From Planctomycetota bacterium (lineage in GTDB: Bacteria > Planctomycetota > UBA1135 > GCA-002686595), in contig JADJLZ010000002.1 in assembly GCA_016709875.1 (NCBI GenBank), positions 310,001 to 374,000 of the forward strand: 64,000 nucleotides of DNA, given 5' to 3'. The notes under the pieces are model-generated. The model searched no databases. It was not told the origin of the DNA and worked only from the letters and a program-made list of their open reading frames with translations. Numbering within the stretch: position 1 is the stretch's first letter; every line of letters starts with the position of its first letter. The position numbers were made by a program, and so were the translations under genes. Shown in pieces: positions 51,174-60,560 of the stretch.

Positions 51174-51533
51174 TCAGCCGCCGAAACCGCCGCCGCCGCC
51201 GTATCCGCCACCGCCACCGCCACCAAAGCCACCGCCGCCTCCGCCGAAGCCGCCACCGCCGCCACCGAAGCCGCCACCCGGACGGCCGCCGCGGGCGAAG
51301 CGCGAGCGCGTCGTGCGCTTCGTGCGGCGCTTGGCGCGCGGATCGTTCTTACGGGTCGCCTTCTGGATCACTCGCAGGCGTTCGCGACGTTCGCGGCGGC
51401 GCTTGTCGGAGCGCTTCTCGTGCCAGGCGTGAGCCTTGGCAAGGCGGAAGATGCCGCTGTAGTTGCACTGGCGCTTGAAGCGGCGCAGGGCGGCTTCGAG
51501 GGACTCGTTGGAACGAACCTGGACCTTGATCAC
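51174..51533 (-). CDS. rpsU: Ribosomal protein bS21 with a glycine-rich C-terminal extension
   Basis: 119 residues from GTG 51533. Residues 1-57 are a normal S21: MIKVQVRSNESLEAALRRF, then NYSGIFRLAKAHAWHEKRSDKRRR. S21 binds 16S rRNA near the anti-Shine-Dalgarno end. Residues about 58-80 are Arg/Lys-rich, and 81-119 consist of FGGGG and YGGGG repeats, absent from ordinary S21 (about 60-70 residues). The tail resembles RNA-binding GGF/RGG-type low-complexity regions. The DNA repeat is in frame throughout. Its upstream region (51534-51686) is shared with the divergent recD2 gene. Confidence 0.9.
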   Translation of the reverse strand: MIKVQVRSNESLEAALRRFKRQCNYSGIFRLAKAHAWHEKRSDKRRRERRERLRVIQKATRKNDPRAKRRTKRTTRSRFARGGRPGGGFGGGGGGFGGGGGGFGGGGGGGYGGGGGFGG

Positions 51534-51686
51534 TCGGGGTCAATCCTTGGCAGTACGTTGGGGCAGACCGGGGCGGTCGCGCTCAGGCGGCTGACGCGCG
51601 ATTCCGGGCCGAAGAGGATACCCTCGCTTTCGGGCGGGAGGAAGGCTCGGCTGGATTCAGCTCCCTCCGCTTGCCAGCATCGGTGC

Positions 51687-53924
51687 ATGAACCGGGACGA
51701 GACGCCGGCGCGGGAGGGCGACCCCTCCCCGGGACGCGAGGTCGTCCAGGGGACGGTCGAGCGCGTCACCTACGCCGATGCGACGAGCCTGTACACGGTC
51801 CTAAAGATCGACCCTGAAAAGGGATACGACATTCCAGCCGGCCGTGGCCCCTTCCGCCCGACGCGTGTCACGGCCGTCGGGCGGGTCGACGCCCCGACCG
51901 AGGGCGTGCGCGTGCGCCTGGAGGGTCGCTGGACCGAGCACAAGAACCACGGTCTGCAGTTCGAGTTCGAGCTCCTGGAGGTCCTGCAGCCGCGCGACCG
52001 CTACGGGCTGGTGCGCTACCTCTCCTCGAGCCGCTTCCCCGGCATCGGCGAAAAGACCGCCGAACGCATCGTCGAGAAGCTCGGCGACAAGGCGCTCGAG
52101 GTGATCCTGGCCGACCCCAAGTCGCTCATCGGCGTGCGCGGGCTGAAGCTCGAGACGCGCGAGGCGCTCGTCGGGGCACTCTTCGCCGAAGCCGGCACGC
52201 ACCGCGCGAACGTCTTCCTGCGCGAGCTCGGCCTCGGCCCGCAGCAGAGCGCGGCGGTGATCCGCAAGCTCGGCCTGGAGTGCGAGGCGCTGATCCGCAA
52301 CGACCCCTACGTGCTCGCGAGCGGTATCCCGGGCATCGGCTTCGCGCTCGCCGACCGGGCGCGCGCGGCGCTCGAGATCGCGGTCGACGACCCGCGACGC
52401 GCGCGCGCGGGTGTACTGCACGCGCTGCGACTCGCTTCCGAGGAGGGCCACACGCTGCTCGCGCGCGAACGCCTGCTCCAGAACGCGCAGGCACTCTTCG
52501 GCGACGCGATCCCGCTCGAAGCGCTGGAAAGCGCCCTCGGAGTGCTCGTCGAGCAGCGCAACCTCGTCGAGGAGGAGGGCAAGCTCTGGCTGCCGCACCT
52601 GTACCACTGCGAGAGCGAGCTCGCGAAGAACCTCGCGCGCCTGCTCGCGCTGGCACCCGTGCGACCGCTCGCGGATGCGCGCGCGCTCGCCGCGGCCGAA
52701 CAGCGTTCGGGCATCGAACTGCATCCGCTGCAGCGCGAGGCCGTGCTCGGCCTGCTCGCCGCCCCCGTCGCGCTGCTGACGGGCGGCCCGGGTGTGGGCA
52801 AGACGACCATCGTGCGCTTCGTCGTGTCGCTCGCGGAGTCGGTCGGCACGCGCGTGCTGCTCGCCTCGCCCACCGGACGCGCGGCCAAACGTCTCTCCGA
52901 GGCGACCGGCGGCGACGCGCAGACGATCCACCGCATGCTGGGCTACGACCCGGTCGGTCAGGGCTTCCTGCACGACGCGCAGAACCCGCTCGAGGCCGAC
53001 CTCGTGATCGTGGACGAGATCTCGATGCTCGACGTCGTGCTCGGGCACCATCTCTTGAAAGCCGTCGCCGCGCCCACGCGCATCCTCTTCGTCGGCGATC
53101 CGAACCAGCTGCCCTCGGTCGGCCCGGGGAACGTGCTGCACGACATGCTCGGCTCGCAGGTCGTGCCCACCTACCGCCTGACGCACATCTACCGCCAGTC
53201 GCAGGGCAGCCTGATCGTCACCAACGCGCACCGCATCCTCGACGGCGAAGAGCCCGAGCTGCCCGAACCGGGCGACCGCAAGTCGGACTTCTACTTCTTC
53301 CCCGCGGACGACGCGTTGAAATGCGCCGAGCGCGTGGTCGAGGTCGTGACGCAGCGCATCCCGCAGACCTTCGGCCTGGACTGGACCAAGGACGTGCAGG
53401 TGCTCGCGCCGATGTACAAGGGCGAGTGCGGCGTCGATGCGCTCAACGAGCGCCTGCGCGAGGAGCGCGCGAAGAGCTTCAAGACCGTGCGCGAGCTGCG
53501 CCAGGGCGCGCGCGTCTGGCGCGTGGGCGACCGCGTGATCCACACGCGCAACGACTACGAGAAGGAGGTCTTCAATGGCGACATGGGCGAGATCGTGCGC
53601 GTCGGCGACGACAACTCGCTCGTCGTGCGCTTCCCCGAGCGCGAGGTGCCCTACACCGGCGCCGAGGTCGGCGACCTCCAGCCCGCGTTCGCGATCACCG
53701 TGCACCGCTCGCAAGGCGGCGAGTTCCCCGCGGTCGTCTTCCCGCTCGTGACGCAGCACTACGTGATGCTCCAGCGCCACCTGCTCTACACCGCGGTGAC
53801 GCGCGCGAAGAGGCTCGTCGTGCTCGTGGGCTCGAAGCGCGCGCTGCGCATGGCGATCGACAACGCCGAGCAGGGCAGCCGCGAGAGCGCGCTCGCGAAG
53901 AAGCTCGCAGATCTTCGCTCCTGA
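51687..53924 (+). CDS. recD2: RecD2-type DNA helicase
   Basis: 745 residues. An OB-like N-terminus is followed by tandem helix-hairpin-helix elements (RFPGIGEKTAERIVEKLG, GIPGIGFALADRARAAL), then a superfamily 1B core. The core has GGPGVGKTT at 366-374, ASPTGRAAKRL, VDEISML at about 441 and VHRSQGGEFPAV near the end. This is the long-N-terminal RecD2 form found where RecBC is absent, not RecBCD RecD. Unwinds DNA 5'-3'. ATG at 51687 gives the usual start; upstream frame is antisense to rpsU. Confidence 0.93.
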   Translation: MNRDETPAREGDPSPGREVVQGTVERVTYADATSLYTVLKIDPEKGYDIPAGRGPFRPTRVTAVGRVDAPTEGVRVRLEGRWTEHKNHGLQFEFELLEVLQPRDRYGLVRYLSSSRFPGIGEKTAERIVEKLGDKALEVILADPKSLIGVRGLKLETREALVGALFAEAGTHRANVFLRELGLGPQQSAAVIRKLGLECEALIRNDPYVLASGIPGIGFALADRARAALEIAVDDPRRARAGVLHALRLASEEGHTLLARERLLQNAQALFGDAIPLEALESALGVLVEQRNLVEEEGKLWLPHLYHCESELAKNLARLLALAPVRPLADARALAAAEQRSGIELHPLQREAVLGLLAAPVALLTGGPGVGKTTIVRFVVSLAESVGTRVLLASPTGRAAKRLSEATGGDAQTIHRMLGYDPVGQGFLHDAQNPLEADLVIVDEISMLDVVLGHHLLKAVAAPTRILFVGDPNQLPSVGPGNVLHDMLGSQVVPTYRLTHIYRQSQGSLIVTNAHRILDGEEPELPEPGDRKSDFYFFPADDALKCAERVVEVVTQRIPQTFGLDWTKDVQVLAPMYKGECGVDALNERLREERAKSFKTVRELRQGARVWRVGDRVIHTRNDYEKEVFNGDMGEIVRVGDDNSLVVRFPEREVPYTGAEVGDLQPAFAITVHRSQGGEFPAVVFPLVTQHYVMLQRHLLYTAVTRAKRLVVLVGSKRALRMAIDNAEQGSRESALAKKLADLRS

Positions 53925-53986
53925 ACGGGATTCTGGCCTCCCGGGCCCCGTGACCCTGGGGTACCCTCGAAACTAGAGGAGGCCCC

Positions 53987-55786
53987 ATGAGTACATTCGC
54001 TCGCATCGTCCTTCCGCTCGTCGTCGGCGGCGCCGTTCAGGCCCAGGTCACCCAGCGCCTAAGCGAGAACTCAGGGGGCGCCGAAGGCAACGGCGTCAGT
54101 TTCTTCAGCGAGCCGCGCACCGCGACCACCACCGACGGCCGCTTCGCGATGTTCGCGGGCGGGGCGAGCAACCTCGCGCCGGGCGACACGAACTCCGCCT
54201 TCGACGTGCTGCTGAAGGACCGCCTGCTCGGCAGCACCGAGCTCGTCAGCGTCAGCACGAGCGGCACGCCGGGCAACGGGGATTCGGGTCTCTCCGGCAT
54301 GGCCATGTCGGCCGACGGACGCTACATCGCCTTCGCCAGCTTCGCGACGAACCTCGTCGCGGGCGACACGAACAACACCATCGATATCTTCCTGCGCGAC
54401 CGACAGAACGGGACGACGGTGCTCGTCTCGGCAGACTCCTCCGGCGTGCAGGGCAACTTGGTCAGTTTCGAGCCCTCGATCACGCCGGATGGCCGCTTCG
54501 TCGCGTTCAGCAGCCAGGCTACGAACCTCGTGCCCGGAGACACCAACGGCGTGTGGGACGTCTTCGTGCGCGACACGCTGCTCGGCACGACCGTGCGCGC
54601 GAGCGTCTCCACGGGCGGCGTCGAGGGCAACGGCGCCAGCTGGGACGCGGACCTCACGCCCGATGGTCGCTACATGGTCTTCCAGAGCCAGGCGACGAAC
54701 CTCGTGGCCGGCTCTTTCCAGTCCTCGACGCAGATCTTCCTGCGCGACATGCAGACCGGCACGGTCGAGTGCATCAGCCTCGCCGCACCCGGCGTGGGCG
54801 GCTCGGCTTCGTCCGCGCATCCCTCGCTCTCGGCCGACGGCAGGTTCGTGGCCTTCTCGAGCGTCGCTGCGGACCTCATCGCCGGAGACACGAACGGCGT
54901 CCTCGATTGTTTCGTGCGCGACCGCCTGCTGGGCACGACGGACGTCGTCAGCGCCTCGCTCGGCGGCAGTTCGGGCAACGGCGCCTGCGGGCTGGCGCAG
55001 ATCTCGACCGACGGCCGCTTCGTCGCCTTCGACAGCGATGCGTCCGATCTCGTCGCCGGCGACACCAACATGAACCGCGACGTCTTCGTGCGCGATCTCG
55101 CGGCCGGCACGACCGAGCGCGTCACGCTCGACAGCTCCGGGGCGGAGACCGACGGCTTCGCGCGCCTGGGCTCGATCAGCGCCGACGGGCGCTTCGTCTC
55201 CTTCTCGAGCTCGGCCACGACGCTGGTCAGCGGCGACACGGGCAGTTTCCTCGACACCTTCCTGCGCGACCGCGCGGCCTCGGGTTTCGAGAGCGCCTGC
55301 GACGCGGGCGGCAGCGGCATGCTCGCGTGTCCGTGCAGCAATCAGCCCGCGGGCGCCGGGCAGGGGTGCAACAACTCGGCCAACACCGGTGGCGCGGTGC
55401 TCGCCGCCACGGGCGCGGCCTACCTCTCGCTCGACACGCTGGCATTCTCGACCAGCGGCGAGATGCCGAGCGCGACCAGCGTCGTGCTCCAGGGCGACCA
55501 GTTCGTCGCCGGTGGGCTCGTGTTCGGCCAGGGCCTGCGCTGCGCGGGCGGCACGCTCAAGCGTCTGTTCGTGAAGAGCGCGAGCGGCGGCAGCATTACG
55601 GCGCCCGAACTCGGCGCGGGCGATCCGGGCGTCGCGGCTCGCTCCGCGGCGCTTGGTTCACCGATTCAACCGGGTCTGCCCTACGCGTACCTCGTCTACT
55701 ACCGCGACCCGGTCGTGCTCGGCGGCTGTCCGGCGGCGAGCACGTTCAACGTGACGCAGACCGGGTTGATCACCTGGTTCCCCTAA
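53987..55786 (+). CDS. Secreted seven-blade PD40 propeller protein with planctomycete-type Cys module
   Basis: 599 residues, AGGAGG before the ATG, signal peptide 1-20. Seven repeats of about 59 residues (177 bp) start near residue 47, each with DGRF/Y, GDTN and a D-x-F-x-RD strand. They predict a seven-bladed PD40 beta-propeller. From about 437 a C-terminal module begins at ESACDAGGSGMLACPCSN, with GCNNSANTGG, then a beta-rich domain ending VTQTGLITWFP. Such modules recur on many secreted proteins in high-GC planctomycetes. Function unknown; extracellular binding is likely. Its stop overlaps that of rarA. Confidence 0.88.
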   Translation: MSTFARIVLPLVVGGAVQAQVTQRLSENSGGAEGNGVSFFSEPRTATTTDGRFAMFAGGASNLAPGDTNSAFDVLLKDRLLGSTELVSVSTSGTPGNGDSGLSGMAMSADGRYIAFASFATNLVAGDTNNTIDIFLRDRQNGTTVLVSADSSGVQGNLVSFEPSITPDGRFVAFSSQATNLVPGDTNGVWDVFVRDTLLGTTVRASVSTGGVEGNGASWDADLTPDGRYMVFQSQATNLVAGSFQSSTQIFLRDMQTGTVECISLAAPGVGGSASSAHPSLSADGRFVAFSSVAADLIAGDTNGVLDCFVRDRLLGTTDVVSASLGGSSGNGACGLAQISTDGRFVAFDSDASDLVAGDTNMNRDVFVRDLAAGTTERVTLDSSGAETDGFARLGSISADGRFVSFSSSATTLVSGDTGSFLDTFLRDRAASGFESACDAGGSGMLACPCSNQPAGAGQGCNNSANTGGAVLAATGAAYLSLDTLAFSTSGEMPSATSVVLQGDQFVAGGLVFGQGLRCAGGTLKRLFVKSASGGSITAPELGAGDPGVAARSAALGSPIQPGLPYAYLVYYRDPVVLGGCPAASTFNVTQTGLITWFP

Positions 55787-57119
55787 GGGCCTGAGCCCTC
55801 TTCCTTCCGCTTCGCCCACCAGTCGAGGCGCTTCTTGATCTCCTTCTCGAAGCCGAAGGCGCCGGCTCGTAGAAGACCCTGCCGCGCAGTTCCTCGGGCA
55901 GGTACTCCTGCGCGAGGTAGTGCGTCTTCGAGTCGTGCGCGTACTTGTACCCGGCGCCGTAGCCGAGTGATTTCAAGAGGCCCGTCGGCGCGTTGCGCAC
56001 GTCGAGGGGCACCGCCGCGCCCGGCGTCTGCTTTGCCGCTTCGAACGCCGCGCCCATCGCCATCACCACGCTGTTCGACTTCGGCGCGGTCGCGAGATAC
56101 ACGATCATCTCCGTCAGCGGCAGCAGACCCTCCGGCAAGCCGAGCATGTGATACGCGTCGCGCGCCGCGACCGCGATCTTCAAGGCCTCGGGGTCGGCGA
56201 GGCCGATGTCCTCCGCCGACATCGCGATCGCGCGGCGGAAGAGCACCATCGGGTCCTCGCCGCCCTCGATCAACCTTGCAGCCCAGTACAACGCCGCCTG
56301 CGGATCGCTGCCGCGCAGCGACTTGTGGAAGGCCGAGAGCTGGTTGAAGTGCACCTCGCCCGACTTGTCGGCCTGCGCGAAACGCAGCGCGAGCGCATCG
56401 CGCGCGGACTCGAGCGTGATCGTGCCGCCTTTGCCCGCGTCCTGCGCCGCTGCTTCGAGCGCCACGAGCGCGCGACGCGCGTCTCCGTCGGCCTGCAGCG
56501 CGAGGAAGGCCAGCACGCCCTCGTCGAGCGTGACCTCGAGCGCTCCGAGGCCGCGCTCCTTGTCGTCGAGCGCACGCTTCAACAGCAACTCGATCTCCTC
56601 GACCCGCAAGGCACGCAGCACGAACACGCGCGAGCGCGAGAGCAGCGCGCCGTTGATCTCGAAGCTCGGGTTCTCGGTCGTCGCGCCGATCAGCACGACC
56701 GTGCCGTCCTCCACCGCCGGCAACAAGCTGTCCTGCTGCGACTTGTTCAGCCTGTGGATCTCGTCCACAAAGAGGATCGAGCCGCGACCCGTGTTCTGCG
56801 CGCGCTCGCGCGCCTCGGCGAAGATCTCGCGCAGGCGCGGCACGCCCTCGCTCACCGCGCTGAAGGGCACGAACTCGCGCGCGCCGCCGCTCGCGATGAT
56901 GCGCGCGAGCGTCGTCTTGCCCGTCCCGGGCGGTCCCCAGAGCACGATCGAGCCGAGCGTGCCCTGCTCGATCGCGCGCCGCAGCGGCCGTCCCGTGCCG
57001 AGCAGCTCCTCCTGGCCCGCGTATTCCTCGAGCGTGCGCGGACGCATGCGCGCGGCGAGCGGCTGCGCTGCGGCCGGCACCTGGAAGAGCGCCGCTTCGT
57101 TCGCGGGCTTCCTAGCCAC
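55783..57119 (-). CDS. rarA: Replication-associated recombination protein RarA (MgsA), apparent C-terminal frameshift
   Basis: AAA+ clamp-loader-like ATPase at stalled forks. GTG start at 57119; GPPGTGKTTLARI Walker A, LFVDEIHRLNKSQQD Walker B, GATTENPSFEING sensor, and LIEGGEDPMVLFRRAIAMSAED. The frame reaches LPEELRGRVFYEP, then (about 55864) slips: the family ending GAFGFEKEIKKRLDWW continues one frame over to a TAG at 55783-55785. A single lost C in a CCC/GGG run explains it. Without the shift the product would end in an unrelated Arg/Ser tail at 55770. Either a recent mutation or a sequencing error. Confidence 0.88.
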
Positions 57120-57912
57120 GGCGCTCTCCCTCCTCGGCGAGCCGCGCGCGCATGCTCTCGTAGAGCAGCACCGAGGCCGCGACGGTGACGTTGAGTGACT
57201 CGACCTTGGAGGAGATCGGGATCGTGAGCTTCTCGAAGCGCTTGGCGGCCTCGGGCAAGCTCCCGGTCTCGGCGCCGAGCCAGAGTGCTGTCGGCCCGCG
57301 CCAGTCGAACACCCGCGGATCGCGGCCCTTGCGCGTCGCGGCGCAGACGTTGCGGCAGCGCAGCCCGGAGAGCTGCACCAGGAGCTCATCGGTATCCCAG
57401 CCGTGCGAGACGGGCAGCCGCAGCAGGCTGCCCATCGAACCGCGCAGCGCCTTGTCGGAATAGGGCGCCGTGCTGCCCTTGGTGAGCGCCAGCGCGCTCG
57501 CGCCGAAGGCCTCGGCCGAGCGCGCCAGCGCGCCCAGGTTGCCCGGATCCGAGATGCCGTGCGCGACGACGATCAGCGAGTGCGCACGCAGGCGCAGCGT
57601 GTCCAGGCGCCGGTTCTCGGGCATCTTGCACAGCGCGACGATGCCGGGCGAGTTCTTGAGCACCGAGAGCTCGCGGAACAGCTTCGGCTCGACGAACTGC
57701 ACGTGGTAGTCGAGCTGGTCGTACTTGCGCGCGAGCTCAGGCCGCTCGGTGCTGACGAGGATCGGCCCCATCATGCGCCGCGCGTCGGCCGCGTCGGCGA
57801 CCAGGCGCTCGCCCTCGAGCAGGATCAGGTGCTTGTCCTTGCCCGCGACGAGCTCGGCAATGCGCTTCCAGATCGAATTCGCGCGCGAGCGGATCGGCTC
57901 CTCGTTCCACAT
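57112..57912 (-). CDS. TrmH/SpoU-family RNA 2'-O-methyltransferase
   Basis: 266 residues. An N-terminal L30e-like RNA-binding half (HLILLEGERLVADA) precedes the SPOUT knot with SDPGNLGALARSAEAFGA, then ALWLGAETGSLPE and IPISSKVESLNVTVAASVLLYE. Methylates a ribose in rRNA or tRNA using SAM. Its stop overlaps the rarA GTG by eight bases, so the pair is one operon. Divergent from the gene at 57952. Confidence 0.92.
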   Translation of the reverse strand: MWNEEPIRSRANSIWKRIAELVAGKDKHLILLEGERLVADAADARRMMGPILVSTERPELARKYDQLDYHVQFVEPKLFRELSVLKNSPGIVALCKMPENRRLDTLRLRAHSLIVVAHGISDPGNLGALARSAEAFGASALALTKGSTAPYSDKALRGSMGSLLRLPVSHGWDTDELLVQLSGLRCRNVCAATRKGRDPRVFDWRGPTALWLGAETGSLPEAAKRFEKLTIPISSKVESLNVTVAASVLLYESMRARLAEEGERRG

Positions 57913-57951
57913 CGCGGCGTGTTATAGCATGGGGTCTCCGGCGCCCCGCGC

Positions 57952-59589
57952 ATGCTCACACTCGTCGCATTCCTCGCCCTTTCGCTCGCACAGGCACCCG
58001 GGCAGGCCCCCGCGGTGGACTGGGCCGAGCTGATGCGCCGCTTCCAGGCCGACGCCGACGCGCTGGTCAAGGTTGGCCAGCCGCTCGAGCTCGCGAAGCT
58101 CAAGGTGGAGAAGCTCGACCCCGGCGAGTCGACGCGCGTCGTCGCCAAGCGCGACGCCGACTTCTTCGGCGCGGGCTGGTACCAGATGCTCTGGCTGGTC
58201 GCGCGCGCCAGCGGCGTGACGGTCGATCCGACTGCGGATGCATTCCAGATCAACTTCCAGCGCTTCACGACGCCGCCGCAGCCGGCCTGGTACCTCCCCT
58301 CGCGCAAGTCGATCGTGATCGAGGAGAGCCACTACTCGAAGGACGCGCTCTTCGATCGTGTCGTGCTGAACGAGCTCGCCCTCGCGAGCTTCGACCAGCA
58401 GGAGGGTGGGCTGGAAGCACTGCGCACCGGCATGGACACCGAGGCGCTCCTCGGCGACCGCGCCTGGATCACCGGTCGCTCGCGCACGCTCGCGCGACGC
58501 GCGCTCGGCTACCCGACGCGCGAGGCGCTCGGCGCACGCGAATTGCGGCGCGCGGAGTTCGTGCTGGTCGAACTCGCCGGCGAGGCCGAGGTCGCGCGCC
58601 AGGAAGCGCTGCCCAAGGAGCAGCGCACACGGGCGAAGACCGGGATGGAGCTCCTGCACGGATTCGCGAGCGGCATGGCCGAGCCGACCGGGCTCGAGGC
58701 GCTCGACCCCAAGGATGCGAAGCTCGCGCGCGAGGACACGCTCGGCGAGCTGGGTCTGCGCTTCGTTCTGTCAGTCTGCGGTTCAGATCCCGTGCGCTCG
58801 ATCGAGGCTGCAATCGGGCTCTGCGCGGACCGCCTGCGCGTGTGGGACTACGGCGACCGCGACCACGAGTTCGCCTGGCGCCTGGTCTTCGCGCGCGAGA
58901 GCGACGCGGTGGAGCTCGAGGAACTGCTGCGCGCGCACGCCTTCGGGACGCGCACGCGCCGCGGCTGCGTGCTCGACTGGAGCTTCTCGACGCGGCCCGA
59001 TCGCGAGCCCGCGCTGGCGCAGGGACTCGCGGCCCTCGCGCTTCCTCCCGCGCCGAGCGAGGTGCTGGCCGCGCGCGTGGCGCGCGAGCAGGAGGCGCAG
59101 CTCGCGCTGCAGCCGCACGTCGCCGGCTCGCTCCTCGTGCTGCCCGAGCAGGACCTCTCCCTCGAGCTCCCGCCAGGTGCGACCTTCGCGTTCTTCCAGT
59201 TCGACCCGATCGTCTACCTCGGCCCGCCCGATGCGGGCTTTCGCGACAACCTCTCGTTTCGCCAGTACCTGCTGCCAGAGGACGCGACCGCGGAAAAGGT
59301 GCTCGAGGGTGCGAGGCAGAGCTTTCAGAGCGTTCCAAGCGCGAAACTCGTGCGCTCGCAGATCGCCGACACGGCTTCAGGTCCGGGCGTGTGGATCGAG
59401 TACACGCAGTCGAACTCCGGCGTGCAGGTGCGCCAGCTCGAGCTGCAGCTCGTGCAGCCCGGCCGCAAGCTGGCGATCACCGCCACGCTGCTCGAGAACC
59501 ACTGGACACTCTCGGGAAAAGCGATCGAAACGATGCTCGCCTCCGCCACGCGCCTCTCCAAGTCCGCGGCACCGGAGCCCGTGAAGTGA
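57952..59589 (+). CDS. Exported protein of unknown function with a C-terminal DcrB/Mog1-like domain
   Basis: 545 residues, short signal peptide (about 1-16). The middle is helical and charged, with an SRKSIVIEESHYSKDALFD segment conserved-looking near 110 and an E-rich region. Residues about 400-540 (FFQFDPIVYLGPPDAGFRDN through TLLENHWTLSGKAIETMLAS) have the strand-helix order of DcrB-like domains. No catalytic motif stands out. Overlaps rsgA by GTGA, so it is read in the same transcript. Confidence 0.72.
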   Translation: MLTLVAFLALSLAQAPGQAPAVDWAELMRRFQADADALVKVGQPLELAKLKVEKLDPGESTRVVAKRDADFFGAGWYQMLWLVARASGVTVDPTADAFQINFQRFTTPPQPAWYLPSRKSIVIEESHYSKDALFDRVVLNELALASFDQQEGGLEALRTGMDTEALLGDRAWITGRSRTLARRALGYPTREALGARELRRAEFVLVELAGEAEVARQEALPKEQRTRAKTGMELLHGFASGMAEPTGLEALDPKDAKLAREDTLGELGLRFVLSVCGSDPVRSIEAAIGLCADRLRVWDYGDRDHEFAWRLVFARESDAVELEELLRAHAFGTRTRRGCVLDWSFSTRPDREPALAQGLAALALPPAPSEVLAARVAREQEAQLALQPHVAGSLLVLPEQDLSLELPPGATFAFFQFDPIVYLGPPDAGFRDNLSFRQYLLPEDATAEKVLEGARQSFQSVPSAKLVRSQIADTASGPGVWIEYTQSNSGVQVRQLELQLVQPGRKLAITATLLENHWTLSGKAIETMLASATRLSKSAAPEPVK

Positions 59590-60551
59590 CGCCGCCCCTG
59601 GAGCGCGGCCTCGTCTTGCGCACCGACGCGAAGGTCTGCCACGTCGAGGTCGGCGAGCGCGTCGTGCAGGCGGCACCGCGCGGAATCCTCTACGGCCAGG
59701 ACGGCGACAAGCGCCAGCAGAAGAACCCTGTCGCCGTCGGCGACGAGGTCGAGGTCGATCTCTCGAGCAATCCCGCGAGCCTCGAGAGCGTGCTTCCGCG
59801 CCGCAACTGGCTCTCGCGCACGGCCTCCTCGCACGACCCGCGCGAGCAGGTGCTGGCCGCGAACGTCGACCAGCTGCTCGTCGTCGCCTCGCTCGGCAAG
59901 CCCGGTTTCTCGAGCAACCGCACCGACCGCATCCTCGCCGCCTGCGTGTGGGGACGCATCCCCGCGCGCATCCTGCTCAACAAGATCGACCTCGCGGAGG
60001 AGGACGAGATCGAGGCGCTGGTCGACACCTATTCGCTGGCCAAGGTTCCGATCCTCCCGACCTGCGCGCTGGATGGCCGCGGTCTCGAGGAGCTGCGTGA
60101 ATTGATCCGCGGCAAGACGACCGTCTTCTACGGCGCCTCGGGCGCGGGCAAGTCGAGCCTGCTCAACTCGCTGCAGCCAGACTTGAAGCTCAAGGTCGGC
60201 AAGATTAGCAAGTTCTGGGACGCCGGCCGGCACACGACCTCCTACTCGCAGCTGATGACGCTCGAGCCCGGCACGCGCGTGATCGACACGCCTGGCATCC
60301 GAACTTTCCGGCTGCACGGCGTCGACGCGCAGCACCTGCGCGGCCTGTTCCCCGAGTTCGCGCTGTTCCAGTCCAAGTGCGGCTACATGAGCTGCACGCA
60401 CGACCACGAGCCTGTGTGCGCGGTTTTCGACGCGGTCGAAGACGGTGAGATCGCCGCCAGCCGCTACGCGAGCTACGTCGAGATGCTCGACGAGATGCGC
60501 GAGCCGAACGCGGACGACGGCGTCGAAGACGTCGGTCCGGAATCGGAGTGA
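59586..60551 (+). CDS. rsgA: Ribosome small-subunit-dependent GTPase RsgA
   Basis: 321 residues from a GTG coupled to the previous stop. OB domain first, then the circularly permuted G domain (NKIDLAEEDE before GASGAGKSSLLNSL and VIDTPGIRTFRL). The zinc subdomain KCGYMSCTHDHEPVCAV supplies the Cys/His ligands. Helps late 30S maturation. The acidic C-terminal tail is longer than usual. Length and order of motifs are standard. Confidence 0.95.
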   Translation: MTPPLERGLVLRTDAKVCHVEVGERVVQAAPRGILYGQDGDKRQQKNPVAVGDEVEVDLSSNPASLESVLPRRNWLSRTASSHDPREQVLAANVDQLLVVASLGKPGFSSNRTDRILAACVWGRIPARILLNKIDLAEEDEIEALVDTYSLAKVPILPTCALDGRGLEELRELIRGKTTVFYGASGAGKSSLLNSLQPDLKLKVGKISKFWDAGRHTTSYSQLMTLEPGTRVIDTPGIRTFRLHGVDAQHLRGLFPEFALFQSKCGYMSCTHDHEPVCAVFDAVEDGEIAASRYASYVEMLDEMREPNADDGVEDVGPESE

Positions 60552-60560
60552 GCGCGCGGG

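Noticed and set aside
51174..51300. GGC/GCC-rich repeat as a CRISPR or minisatellite
   Set aside because: The repeats are in frame as Gly-Phe-rich codons of the S21 tail, with no spacers.
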